In this document: positions 24,200 to 35,283 of the stretch, piece after piece
How the letters are laid out: each line of letters opens with the position of its first letter
How positions within the stretch are numbered: position 1 is the stretch's first letter
NCBI RefSeq assembly: GCF_002878395.1
Contig: NC_061114.1
Location: forward strand, 142,377,090 to 142,441,089
DNA from: Capsicum annuum
Lineage: Eukaryota; Streptophyta; Magnoliopsida; Solanales; Solanaceae
Direction: 5' to 3'
Length of the DNA: 64,000 nucleotides
Notes under the pieces: generated by a model
Seen by the model: the letters and a program-made list of their open reading frames with translations, nothing else
Told to the model about the DNA's origin: nothing
The model's database searches: none
Translations under genes and position numbers: made by a program

Positions 24200-24837
24200 T
24201 ATGCTATCACTACTCTTCAGGAGTCTGAGGTTTCTCTAGATATTGTCACTGGTATGTTGAAAAACTTTTCCCATAATTTGTATAGTTTACTTGATCATAG
24301 GTCCTCTCTTCATTATGTGAACCTATTCGTGGTTGTGCATTTTGATTTTAGTCCTGAGTGTCTACTGAACATTTTTTCTATTTCTACCCCAGTAGGAGAC
24401 TATGTAGTTGTCAGAAGACTTTATAGGGGGTGTATGGTAGTTGTTGGTAATAGGGAAACTCTTGTATACTTTTTAGAGTTAGACATGGTTGATTTTGATA
24501 GAATGGTTGCACTCATGCTATGCTTTCTTATATTGTCGGACCCGTAAGGTCGTGTTTAAATTCCTTAATGGGCTAATTTTTAAGTGGGATGGTGATTCCC
24601 TATCTCCTAAGGGTAATTTTATATCATATGTTAGAGCTCAGAGATTAATCTTTAAGGGGTGTCTCTATCATCTAGTCTGGGTTAAAGATTCTAACTCGGA
24701 GGGTCCTTTTTTATATTTTGTTTCGGTGGTAAATGAGTTTCTCGAGGTTTTCCCAGATGACCTTTCCAGTATCCCTTTCGATAGGGAGATTGATTTTTGA
24801 ATTGACCTTGTTCTGAACACCTGTGTTATTTCTATTC
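24200..24837 (+). pseudogene. Element D protease and linker, interrupted by element E
   Basis: The protease is open at 24254-24547: the active site reads LLDHRSSLHYV (D-H-R-S instead of D-P-G-S), then FSISTPVGDYVVVRRLYRG and LDMVDFD. The linker to RT follows in another frame to 24800 with [21 protein letters not shown]. Coding stops at ...CVISI at 24837. It resumes at 34176 with PPYRMAPAEL, beyond element E. Confidence 0.85.
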
Positions 24838-27330
24838 TAATATACCCTAATTTTATTCCTTGGAAAATTTCTGAATTTGGACTTTCTAGACATGATACGA
24901 CTCATCATATGAGCTGTATGGTTTTGGTATGAATTGTATGACCCAGTAGTATGTTGCACAGTGTTGGTGGTGATAGATGGATTTATTTCTGGAATGGGTA
25001 TGACTTGGATGATATGAGTCATATGGCAGGATACGAGTCATTCTATTGACTCGTATGGTAGACATTTTCAAACTTCCTCGATTCTATTTTGCAAGGGATA
25101 CAATTTATGGGAGTGGATTGTATTGTTTGGGTATGACTTATTTTGTGTAAATTATGTATTGGACAATGTTAGGTCCAAGGGGGAGGCTCAGGGTACGAGT
25201 GGTGAGTAACACTCGTATGGAAGGGTATGACTGGTATGGTGAGTTGTACCCATATTTAGGGTCTTATACAATTTAAGTAGGGGTAATCTGGACATTTCCT
25301 CACTTACCCACTTAACGCCCCCGACTTATAACTCTCTTTGGAAATCACTTACCCTATTATTTTTATCTTATTTTCTTAGAAACTCTCTTTAATTCTCTCT
25401 AAGGCTCTTGGGTAAAGAAAGGCTAGGGTTCGACTAAGGTGGTCGATTTGGGACTTTTGTTGGTGATTTCTTTCCATCATCTTCTTAAATTAAGGCGAGA
25501 GACTTCTCCCTCATTGTTAGTTCCAAATAAAGGCATGATTTATTCAATATTTTCATGGCATGATTATTGTATGGTTTTTGGATTTTCTAATATATGTTGG
25601 AGTTTTAGTTATAAATGCTTGGTTATGGTTTTCACATGTTTTAATTATGTTTTTACATGCTTTAATGGTGGTTTGGACAATTGGTTGGATGGGAATGGTT
25701 AATTGGTATTTGATTTTGGTCTTGGAAATATTATGCCCCAAATATGTTTGATAAAATGACTATGAGAATGCTTTTACTACATTACTATATTTTTAATGGA
25801 ACTATTGAATGGTATAGTTTTGTAATGGAACCCTAAATGGTATAAATAGTTTAAATGGTTTGGAATTGTTAAAATAGTAAGATTTGATGGTCATAGTTAT
25901 GGTTAATTACACTTCCTTGTGGGGTACAAGGAAATCCCCTAAGAAAATATGTTAATGAACAACTTGTGGGGTACATGGGACTCCTTCATGAAAATTTAAT
26001 AATAAATACTTATGTGGTACATGGGACTCTCCAAGGTTAACTTAATATTGTAATTTATGGGTATATGGGAATCCTTTTAGCTAAAAAGGTTAGCTAAGGA
26101 CATTGTTTGCAAGCTATAGTCAGTATGACGATACCACTACTCATAGCCTTGGTAAATATTAATGGTTTAATGGTTTGGTTAGAGGGAAATGGTTTTAATT
26201 GGACAATAATGGCATGGTGTGATATTTTACCGTAAAGCTTAAGTCTAATCGACAGACAATAGAAACTCATGTTTGGCAATATAAGGGGAGGTCAAAGCAA
26301 CCGTCTATGATACTATGATGTACAAGGGAGTCCTCTAAGTACAATAAATATATGTAACCTAAAGAGCGAAGGATACTTGGGAATCCCTTACTCTTATAGT
26401 ATCTCCTGTTCATGTAACTACACATATCGGGGCCCGTTCAGGAGGATACACTGAACCCATATAGCCCATGGGTAGTTTTAGGATGTTTAAGATACACATA
26501 TCAAGGTTAAAGGTTTTAAGGAAATACTAAACCCTGTTCTCTTTCCCAACATGGTTGCATGCATATATATATATGTGTATGTATATGTGTGTGTTTGTAT
26601 GTATGGTTGTTTGCATATAGTTGGTTTACTTGGTATTACTAGATAGCATTATTTTATCCTTATCCTGAGTACTTGCTAGCATTCACTCGCTAACCTATCC
26701 CCGAGTTGTTGTATCCCCATGCGATGTAGGAACTAGCCATTTTAATCCTCATATTTAGTGATCGAATTTGGGATCATATTGGTTGGATTAAAGTGGTGGG
26801 CTTCCATATTTGGAAGGATCTATTTAATATCATGGATATCTTTACATATGTTGGTTATTTAATGGATACTATTTTTGGATATGGTTGTGGGCATGTCCCA
26901 ATTGTATATTTCTTTTCTTTTGCTTATAGGCTTTTATGGAACTAATATAGGTTGGAATGGGTAGGATCGGTATTGGTGTCATCCTTAGTATTAGGGTTGA
27001 TATTGTTGGATTAACTTTATGATTGTTCCATATTCTTATATTATGTTATGGACAGGGATATGGTTATTATTTTTGCTGTTGTCTTATGGTTTTGGTTTGA
27101 TAATTGGTTATTGGTTGGGTTTGGATGGTTGGACTCATTTGGGTTGGTCTCTGCAAAAGACCTACACAAGAGTTTGTATTTAGGCAAATATACTCTATCT
27201 TGTTATATGTTCAGAATTCATCTAACTCAATATATATATTGGATGGTTGGGTTGGGTTTTGAGGGTGGTCTTTGGTTCTGGTTGGGCTTGGGATGCCTAT
27301 TATTATAAGGCACCAGGATGGGTTATCTCA
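24838..27330 (+). repeat. Element E 5' LTR (about 2.49 kb)
   Basis: Starts TAATATACCC (aligning to the TGAAACACCC start in D) and ends GGGTTATCTCA. Matches 31678-34175 along its whole length. A perfect 10-base inverted repeat, ATACGAGTCA and TGACTCGTAT with a 6-base loop, is at 25031-25056. A four-unit tandem array is at 25916-26078 and a TA/TG microsatellite near 26560-26605. Open frames at 25439-25702 and 27048-27308 lie within LTR and are not genes. Confidence 0.9.
25916..26078 (+). repeat. Imperfect tandem repeat in E 5' LTR, unit about 46 bases
   Basis: Units begin CTTGTGGGGTACA or a variant at 25916, 25963, 26009 and 26054, each followed by a GGGANTCC-type string and an AT-rich tail. 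The same array is present in the 3' LTR, so it predates insertion of E. Confidence 0.8.
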
Positions 27331-27332
27331 AG

Positions 27333-27345
27333 TTGGTATTAGAGC
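27333..27345 (+). other. Element E primer binding site
   Basis: TTGGTATTAGAGC follows the 5' LTR; it differs from the initiator-Met tRNA site by one C-to-T change. Confidence 0.8.
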
Positions 27346-27536
27346 TTTATGTTTATGGTCAATTAGGAATCCACAAAGTCATGTTGTTTAAGGTCTCATT
27401 TAGGAGTGTGTAGAGCGTATACTCATAAGCGAGAGGCTACAAGGCATTTAGGAATGTTTCACTTTTTTGGTGTTCTATTTTAAAGCTGTGAGATCTAAGG
27501 TCCATTCTAAGTCCTATTTGTTCACTTTTTTAGAGC

Positions 27537-27990
27537 ATGCCTCAACTATCTAAGATGTAAGGTAACTCTTCTGTCTAACTGGGGATAATGTTTAAGGGAC
27601 ACGTACTATTCAGGGGATCCATACTAAGTCTAGGGGTCCATTAAGGTTGTGCTCAATAGCAAGGTGATCAGGATGGTAGTAAGTGGCCAAAGAAGAAGTA
27701 AGGGAGTTTTGGTTCCCTATCTACAACTAGTGCTGCTTACCCAAAATAGTCAGGTGATAGCCGTTAGCAGGATAGTGAAAACTTTAGGGTGCAGAGTGCC
27801 CAATCTCAGGCGAGTGGGGCACAGTTACCTTTTTCATGCCCTCCTTGTTGATTCTGTGGTAGGTTGCATAAGGTATTCTATGATGAGGGTAAGGACAGAT
27901 ATTTCAAATATGGTTAGTTAGGCCATATAATTTGAAATTTTCCTGTTGGTATGGGTGCTTTTGGAGCAAGTAAGGTTGCAGCTGCTTCAT
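27537..27990 (+). pseudogene. Element E gag, core deleted (broken)
   Basis: Begins MPQLSKM then a stop at 27537, the MPP-type start of this gag. Within about 100 bases it jumps to the basic C-terminal part (GDQDGSKWPKKK-like, near 27660) and a ruined zinc knuckle near 27900-27950 (FKYG-stop-LGHII), where all Cys are lost. In C and D the start-to-knuckle distance is over 1 kb; here it is about 0.36 kb, so most of the capsid core is absent. The frame at 27649-27921 is a shadow of this region. Confidence 0.7.
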
Positions 27991-28059
27991 CTTCAGTTAC
28001 CATATAAAAGTATATTGCTTCTGCATTCATTTTTGCTTCTGGTACTGGCATAGGTTGGG

Positions 28060-29960
28060 ATAGGTTATATGCTCTTCCTACTCAATAGGAATCTGAGGCA
28101 TCTCCTGATGTTGTTACTGGTATGTTACAACTTTTTTATCGTTACGTGTATTACTTGCTTGATCAGGGGTTTACTCTCTCTTATGTGACCCCATATGTGG
28201 TTATGTATTTTTGTTTTGATAGCGAGGTTATTTTGGATCCTTTTTCTATTTCTCTTACTGGTAGGTGACTCTGTTGTTGTTAAAAGAGTTTATAAGAGGT
28301 GTGTGGTCTATGTTGGAAGTAGGCAGACTTTGGTGGATTTGTTTAAACTTGATATGGTGGATTTTCATATCATTCTGGGGATCGATTGGTTATGCTGTTA
28401 TTACATACCCTTAGATTGTCGAACCCATAAGGTTGTCTTTTATTGCCCTAGTAAACCAGTTATTGAGTGCGAGGGTGGTTCCCTAGCTCTTAAGAGAAGG
28501 TTTAATTCCTATCTTAGAGATCAGAGGTTAATCTCTAAAGGGCATTTCTATCATCTAGTCCAGGTTAAAGATTCTAACTTAGAAGGTCCTTCATTTCATT
28601 CGGTTACAATGGTAAATAAATTTCCTGAGGTCTTTTTGGATAATCTTCCTTGTATTATCCTAGATAGGGACATTGAGTTTGGTATTGATTTGGTTCAGGA
28701 CACTCATCCAATATCTATTCCCCATATAGAATGGCTTCAACTGAGTTAAAGGAACTCAAGAAGCAACTTAAGGATCTGTTGGATAAGGGTTTAATCTATC
28801 CTAGTGTATCCTCGTGAGGTGCACCGAATTTATTCTTACATAAAAAAGATGGTTCCCTTCAAATATGCATTGTCTATAAGCTGCTGAATAAGGTAATGGT
28901 TAAGAACAAGTATCCTCTTCCAAGGATAGATGACTTGTTTGATTAGTTGCAAGGTGCCAAATTCCTTTCAAAGATAGATAATTGGTCTAGTTATCATCTG
29001 CTTAAGATTAGGGAGGTGTATATCCTTAAGATGGCTTTTTGAACTCGATATGGGCACTTTAAATTGTTAGTGATGTCATTTGGATTGACTAATTCCCCGG
29101 TGGCATTTATGGATATGATAAATAGTGTTTTTAGGTAGTTTATGGATCTTTTTTGTCATTGTTTTCATAGATGACATCCTATTGTATTCTAAGAGTGAGG
29201 TAGATCATGCTAATCACTTCCATATAGTGTTACAGACCTTGAAGGAGCAGCAGTTATATGCCAAATTATCCAAATGCAAGTTTTTGTTGAACACTGTAAC
29301 TTTTGTTGGTCATATTATTTCTAGTAAGGGGATCGTGGTGGATCTATGAAAGGTGGTTCTGATTAAAAAGTGGGCTAGACCTATGACTCTTATCAACATT
29401 CAGAGCTTCTTAGGTTTTGCTGGGTATTATAGGCGGTTCATGAAAGGTTTCACAATGATAGTTTCCCCATTGACTAAGTTACCTTAGAAGAAGACAAAGT
29501 TTTCTTAGTCAGAAGCTTGTCGAGGTAGTTTTGAAAAGCTTAAGGATAGGTTAACTTCGTCTATGATTTTGACATTGCCTGGAGGTAATGAGTGATTTAT
29601 GGTCTATTGTGATATGCCTCGAGTGGGACTTGGTTGTGTTTTGATGTAACATGGGAAGGTGACTACCTATGCTTTCAGGAAGTTAAAGGTGCATGAGAGA
29701 AATTATCCTACTTATAATTTAGAGCTTTTGGCGATGGTTTTTTCTTTAAAAATTTGGCGTCATTATTTATATAGAGTGCACGTAGACGTTTTTTCTGATC
29801 ATAAGAGTCTACAGAATGTGTTCACTCAGAAGGAGATAAATATCAGGCAGTAGAGGATTTGGAGCTTCTCAAGGAAAATGATATGAGTTTTCACACCACC
29901 CAAGTAAAGTTAATGTGGTTGTTGATGCTCTTAGTAGGTTATCCTTGAGTATTTTAGCTC
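28060..29960 (+). pseudogene. Element E pol: protease, RT and RNase H (broken)
   Basis: The protease active site reads LLDQGFTLSYVTPY near 28155, then VGDSVVVKRVYKRC and LDMVDFHIILGIDWL in the open stretch 28195-28749, which runs on through the linker to [28 protein letters not shown] (IDYR changed to IVYK), then FD-stop-LQG (Gln to stop), and FIDDILLYSKSEVDHANHF intact at 29165-29215. RNase H: YCDMPRVGLGCVLM near 29607, [22 protein letters not shown] at 29680 and FSDHKSLQNVFTQKEINIRQ. VVDALSRLS at 29920. Confidence 0.85.
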
Positions 29961-31500
29961 ATGTGGAAAAGGAGAAGCGAGGATTAGTGAAGGATATTCA
30001 CAACTTGGCTAATATTGGTGTCCATCTTCTAGACTCTAAGGATGGTGGTGTGATGGTACCAAAAGTTGCTCGGTCATCTTTTGGAGAGAAAATAAAGGAG
30101 AAGCAAATGCTAGATCTTATTTTGATGAAAATCAAGGGTGATATAGGAAGGTAAAAAGTAATGGTATTTGAGATTAGTGGTGATGGTACTTTATGGTACC
30201 AAGGGAGGTTATGTGTTTCGAATGTCGATGGGTTGCGTGAAAGGATATTGGCTGAGGTGCATGAATCACGTTATGTTGTTCATCTCAATTTGACTAAAAT
30301 GTATCATGAACTCAAAGAGATGTATTGGTGGAGTGATATAAAGAGAGATGTGGATAACTTTGTAGCCAAGTGCATATTGTGCCAACACATCAAAGTTGAG
30401 CACATGAGGCCTGGTGGGTTTTATCAGGAAATAGAATTGCTAGAATGGAAATGGGAGGTAATCAATAAGGATTTCATCACTGGTGTTCCCCGATCTCGGA
30501 ATTAATTTGATTTGATTTGGGTTATTGTGGATAGGATGACAATGTTTGCTCACTTTTTACCAGTGGGGACTAACTTTATGGCTGAGGATTATACGAGGTT
30601 GTATCTTTATGAGATTGTAAAGCTACATGGGTTACCTATTTCGATTATCTCTGATTGTGGTTCACAGTCTTTATCTCACTTCTAGCAGTTGTTTCAGAAG
30701 GGATTGGGGACTAAGGTAGGATGAGCACTACTTTACATCCGTAGATGGATGGGCAAGCAAGGAGGACTATTTAGACATCAGAGGATATGCTTCGAGAATG
30801 TGTGATTGACTATGGTGGTAGCTGGGCTTAGCATCTATCGCTTGTAGAGTTGTCTCATAATAATAGTTACTCTTCTAGTATTAGAATGGCCCCTTTTGAG
30901 GAGTTGTATGGTGGGAGGTGTAGATCTTCTATTGGGTTATTTGAAATTGGTGAGGCGAATATGTTTGGTCCATATTAGGTTTATTAAGCTATGAAAAATG
31001 TGAAGGTGATTCTATATAGGGTTAAGGATTTTCACCATCTCTAAAAGTCCTATGCAGATATAAGATGTAGAGACTTGGAGTTTGAGGTTGGGGATAGGTG
31101 TTCCTAAGGGTATCTCCCATGAAGGAAGTAACACAGTTTGGTAAGAGGGGGAAGCTTAGTCCCTGATATATTGGTCGTTAGGTAGTTTTGTAGAGGGTTG
31201 GTAATATGGTGTATGAATTGGAGTTGCCTTCTTATTTGAGATCCATTCATCTGGTATTTCATGTCTCTATGTTGAGGATGTGTCTTGGTGATCCTTCTTC
31301 AGTGGTTCCTTTGGAAGGTTTTGGTATCTCGAATTCTGTCTTATGAAGAAATCCTGATTAATATCTTAGATTGACAGGTTTGTCAATTACAGACCAAGGA
31401 TATGGCCTCAGTTAAGGTTTTATGGTGGAACCATAAGGTAGAAGAGGCTATATAGGAATTGGAAGTGGACATGAAGTCCAATTATCTGTATTTGTTTTCT
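29915..31500 (+). pseudogene. Element E integrase and C-terminal tail (broken)
   Basis: The zinc-binding domain is intact in sequence at about 30255-30395: EVHESRYVVHLN and FVAKCILCQ. The core starts NKDFITGVPRSRN at 30465 (first Asp kept), then a stop. The second Asp is kept as ISDCGSQSLSHF near 30650. The Glu region near 30750 reads MDGQARRTI, so the catalytic Glu is lost. The tail includes FHVSMLRMCLGDPS near 31258 and TKDMASVKVLWWNHKVEEA-like sequence near 31395. Frames shift several times. Confidence 0.82.
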
Positions 31501-31677
31501 ATTCTGAGTATTTGTGCTGGAGGTATATGTTCTTGATTGATATTTGATAATGCAAATGAATCTACTTGATTTCTTTGCATCCTTGTTAAAGGTAAAATCA
31601 AGGCATCTAAGAGGTGTAAATTGTGCTTGTCCCACCTTGTCTGTCATTCAGGGAGTAATGATCCTAGTGGTGGAGAC

Positions 31678-34175
31678 AGAAACACCTTTTTTTTGGTCCT
31701 TAGAAAATTTCCTAGGTTTTGGACTTTCTGTACATGATACGACTAATCATGTATGTCGTATGGTAGGGGTACGAGTCATATGACCTAGTCGTATGTTGTC
31801 CAGTGTTGGTGGAGATAGGTGGATTAGTTTCTGGAATGGGCATAACATGGGTGGTGCGAGTCATTTGGTAGGGTATAAGTCATGCCATTAACTCGTATAG
31901 TAGATAGTTTAAAACTTCCTTGATTCAATTTAGCCAGGGATATAATTTAGGGGTATAGATAGTATGGTTTAGTTACAACTTGGTTTATGTAACTTATGTA
32001 GTGGACAGTGCTAGGTCCAACGGGAGGCTCTGGGTATGAGTGGTAGGTACCACTTGTATGGAAGGGTATGATTAGTATGGTGAGTCGTACCCATATGCGA
32101 GATTTTATACAGTTTAAGTAGGGTTAATCTGGATATTTTTCGACTTACCCACTTAAATCCGCATGACTTACAACTCTATTGGGACATCATTTACCCTATT
32201 ATTCTTATCTAAAACACTTAAAAGATCTCTCTAATTCCCTATAAGGCTCTTGGGTAAAGGAAGGCCAGGGTTTTACTAAGGTGGTCAATTCGGAATTTTA
32301 ATTGGTGATTTCTCTCAATCATCTTTTTAATTTAAGGAAAGATACTTCTCTCTCATAGTTAGTTCCAATTAAAGGCATGATTTATACAATGTTTTCATGG
32401 CATGATTATTGTATGGTTGTAGGGTTTTCTAATATATGTTGGGGTTTTGGTTATAAATGCTTGGTTATGGTTTTTCTAGGTTTTAATTTTGTTTTTACAT
32501 GCTTTAATGGTGGCTTAGACGATTGGTGGCATGAGAATGGTTAATTGGTATTTTTTTTGCTTTTGGAAACATTATGCCTCAAACATGTTTGGTAAAATGC
32601 CTATGAGATTGTTCTTACTACATTATTGGACTTTAATGGAACTATTGCATAATATGGTTTTGTAATGGAACCCTAAATGGTATAAATCTTTTTGAATGGT
32701 TAAAATGGTAAGGTTTGGTAGTCATGGTTATGGTTAATTAAAATTTCTTGTGGGGTACAAGGGAATCACCTAAGTAAACATGTTAATGAACAACTTGTGG
32801 GGTACATAGGACTCCCTCAAGCAAATTTACTAATAGAACACTTGTGGGGTACACGGGACTACCCCAAGTTAATTGATAATGTAATTTATGTGTAAATGGG
32901 AATCCCTTTACATAAAAAGGTTGGCTAAGTACATTGCTTAAAAGTTATAGTTGGTATGAAGATACCACTACTCATAGCCTTAGTTAATAATAATGATCAA
33001 ATTGTTTTTTTGGATGTAATTAGTTTTAATTAGGCAATAATGGAAGAGTGTAATAGCTAACCGTGATGGCGAGAGTCCAATGGATGAACCCTGGAAACTT
33101 ATGTTTGCCAATATGAGGGGTGGTCATAGTAACCGTATATGATACTATGAGTTACATGGGAATCCTTTAAGTACATTGAATATATGTATTATAGAGAGCG
33201 AAAGGTACTTGGAAATCCCCTATTCTTATGTTATCTCTAGTTCATGTGACTACATGTACTAGGGCCCGTTCAGGGGGTTACACTGGACCCATATAGCACA
33301 TAGGTGATTTTAGGACGACTAAGCTACACATACCCAGGTTAAAGGTTTTAAAGGCATGCTTAACCCAGTTCTTTTTCCTGATATGATTTCATATATATAT
33401 ATATATATGTATATGCGTGTGTGTATGTATGTTCGTATGGTTGTGTGTATATGGTTGGTTTATTTAGTTTTACTGGATGGAATTATTTATCGTTATCCTG
33501 AGTACTTGCTTGCGTTTACCCACTAATCCTTCCTCGGGGGACTGTATCCCTATTCAATGAAGGAATGGGCCATTATACACCTTTTACTTATTGATTGGAT
33601 CAGGAATCATCTTTGTTATATTGAAGTGGTGAGCTTCCATATTATGGAAGGCTCCATTTCATATCATGTACATATTTACATGCTTTTGTTATTTAATGGA
33701 TATTGGTTTTCGCTATAGTTGGGGGCATATCCCAACCAGATATTTCTTTTCTCTTGGTTAGAGGCTTTTGAGGAAATACTATGGGTTTGAATGGGCAAAA
33801 TCGGTATCTATGCCAGCCTTAGTACTGGCATTGGTATTAGGGTAGATAATGTTAGACTAAATTTATAATTGTTCCATCCTCTTATATTATCTTACGTATA
33901 GGGACTAGGTTATTATTTTGGTGTTTGGCTTGTGGTTTAGGTTTGGTAATTGGTTATTTGACGGGTTTGGACTGTTGACTCATTTGCTTTGGTCTCAGTC
34001 ATAGACCTATCCCAGAGTCTATATTTTGGAAAATATACGCTATCTTGTTATATGTTTATAATTCATTCAACTCAGGGTATATGTTGAATGCTAGGGTTGG
34101 GTATTGGGGTTGGTCTTTGGTCATGGGTGGACTTGTGATGCCCATTAGGACAAGGCCCTGGGTTGGGTCGTGTCA
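31678..34175 (+). repeat. Element E 3' LTR (about 2.5 kb)
   Basis: Follows the purine tract TGGTGGAGAC and starts AGAAACACC (expected TGAAACACC). Ends GGGTTGGGTCGTGTCA directly before the right TATTC. Contains the second copy of the tandem array (units at 32747, 32794, 32841, 32884) and a TA run at 33394-33409. Many single-base differences from the 5' copy show that the insertion is old. Confidence 0.9.
33394..33409. repeat. TA microsatellite in E 3' LTR
   Basis: A TA run followed by TG-rich DNA. The same place holds a shorter mixed TA/TG run in the E 5' LTR (about 26560-26605), in the D 3' LTR (40361-40378) and a TATG-type run in the D 5' LTR (about 22140). Confidence 0.8.
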
Positions 34176-35283
34176 TATTCCCCCGTATAGAATGGCTCCA
34201 GCTGAATTAAAGATGCTCAAGGAGCAACTTAAGGGCCTCTTAGATGAGGGTTTCATTTGTCTTAGTGTGTTCTCATAGGGTGCACTAGTGTTATTCGTGC
34301 GTAAGAAGGATGGTTCCCTTTAAATGTGTATTGATTACCGACAGTTGAATAAGGTGATGGTAAAGAATAAGTATCCTCTGCCAAGGATTGAGGATCTCTT
34401 TGATCAACTTCAGGGTGCCAAATTCTTCTCTAAGATCTATCTTTGATCTGGATACCATCAGTTAAATAATAGGGAAGTGGATATCTCTAAGACAACTTTT
34501 CATACCCGGTATGGGCATTATGAGTTCTTGTAGATATCGTTCGAATTGACTAAAGACCCGGCGATGTTCATGGATTTGATGATTAGGGTCCTTCATCAGT
34601 TTATTTATTTGTTCATCATTATCTTCATTAATTAAATCTTAGTGTACTCTAAGAATGTGGAGGATCATATTGATCACCTCCATCTTATGTTGCAGACCTT
34701 AAAAGATTAGCAGTTGTACGCTAAGTTCTCTAAGTGTGAGTTCTTGTTGAATTCCATAACTTTTCTAGGTCATGATGTGTTTAGTGAAGGGATTATGATA
34801 GATCCTCCAAAAGTTGTTCTGGTTAAGAAGTGGCCTACACCCACGACTTCAATTGGTAGTTGGAGCTTCTTGGGTCTAGCGGGTTATTATAGGAGGATCG
34901 TAAATAGTTTTTCTTCTATAGCTGCTCTATTGAAAAAATTTGCTAAGAAGATAGTGAAGTTCTTGTGGTCTGATGTTTGTGATGGTAGCTTTGAGAAGCT
35001 AAAAATAACTTGACTTTTGCTCTGGTCTTGACTCTACATAAGGATACTGAAGGTTTTGTTGTCTATTATGATACATCTTGGATTGGCTTGGGTTGTGTAT
35101 TTATTCAACATGGTAAGTTGGTTGCTTATGCCTCTAGGCAGTTGAAGGTTCATGACAGGAACTATCTGACTCATGACTTGGAGTTGTTAGCTATGGTGTT
35201 CGCATTGAAAATTTAGCATCACTATCTATATGGGGTCCATGGTGATATCTTTCCTGATATTAAGAGACTGCAGTATGTGTTTA
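34176..35283 (+). pseudogene. Element D reverse transcriptase and start of RNase H
   Basis: Continues the frame left at 24837 without loss. RT motifs: [31 protein letters not shown], then the catalytic region near 34620 reads FIN-stop instead of FIDD, so both Asp positions are gone. The thumb region is open at 34714-35013 with [16 protein letters not shown] and SFLGLAGYYRR. RNase H (35010-35216) has [26 protein letters not shown] and [14 protein letters not shown]. It is split at 35283 by the solo-LTR-like insert. Confidence 0.85.

Larger units (their letters stand above)
24838..34175 (+). mobile_element. Element E: Ty3/gypsy retrotransposon inserted in element D
   Basis: Flanked by the direct repeat TATTC at 24833-24837 and 34176-34180. 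It has two LTRs of about 2.5 kb, PBS, shortened gag, protease, RT, RNase H, integrase and polypurine tract. Removing it and one TATTC restores the D frame from ...VISI to PPYRMAP. The LTR family is close to that of D. The core of gag is missing, so it looks non-autonomous or internally deleted. Stops are present throughout pol. Confidence 0.93.

Noticed and set aside
25916..26078. Possible CRISPR-like repeat array
   Set aside because: Units are head-to-tail with no unique spacers and lie in both LTRs of a plant retrotransposon.
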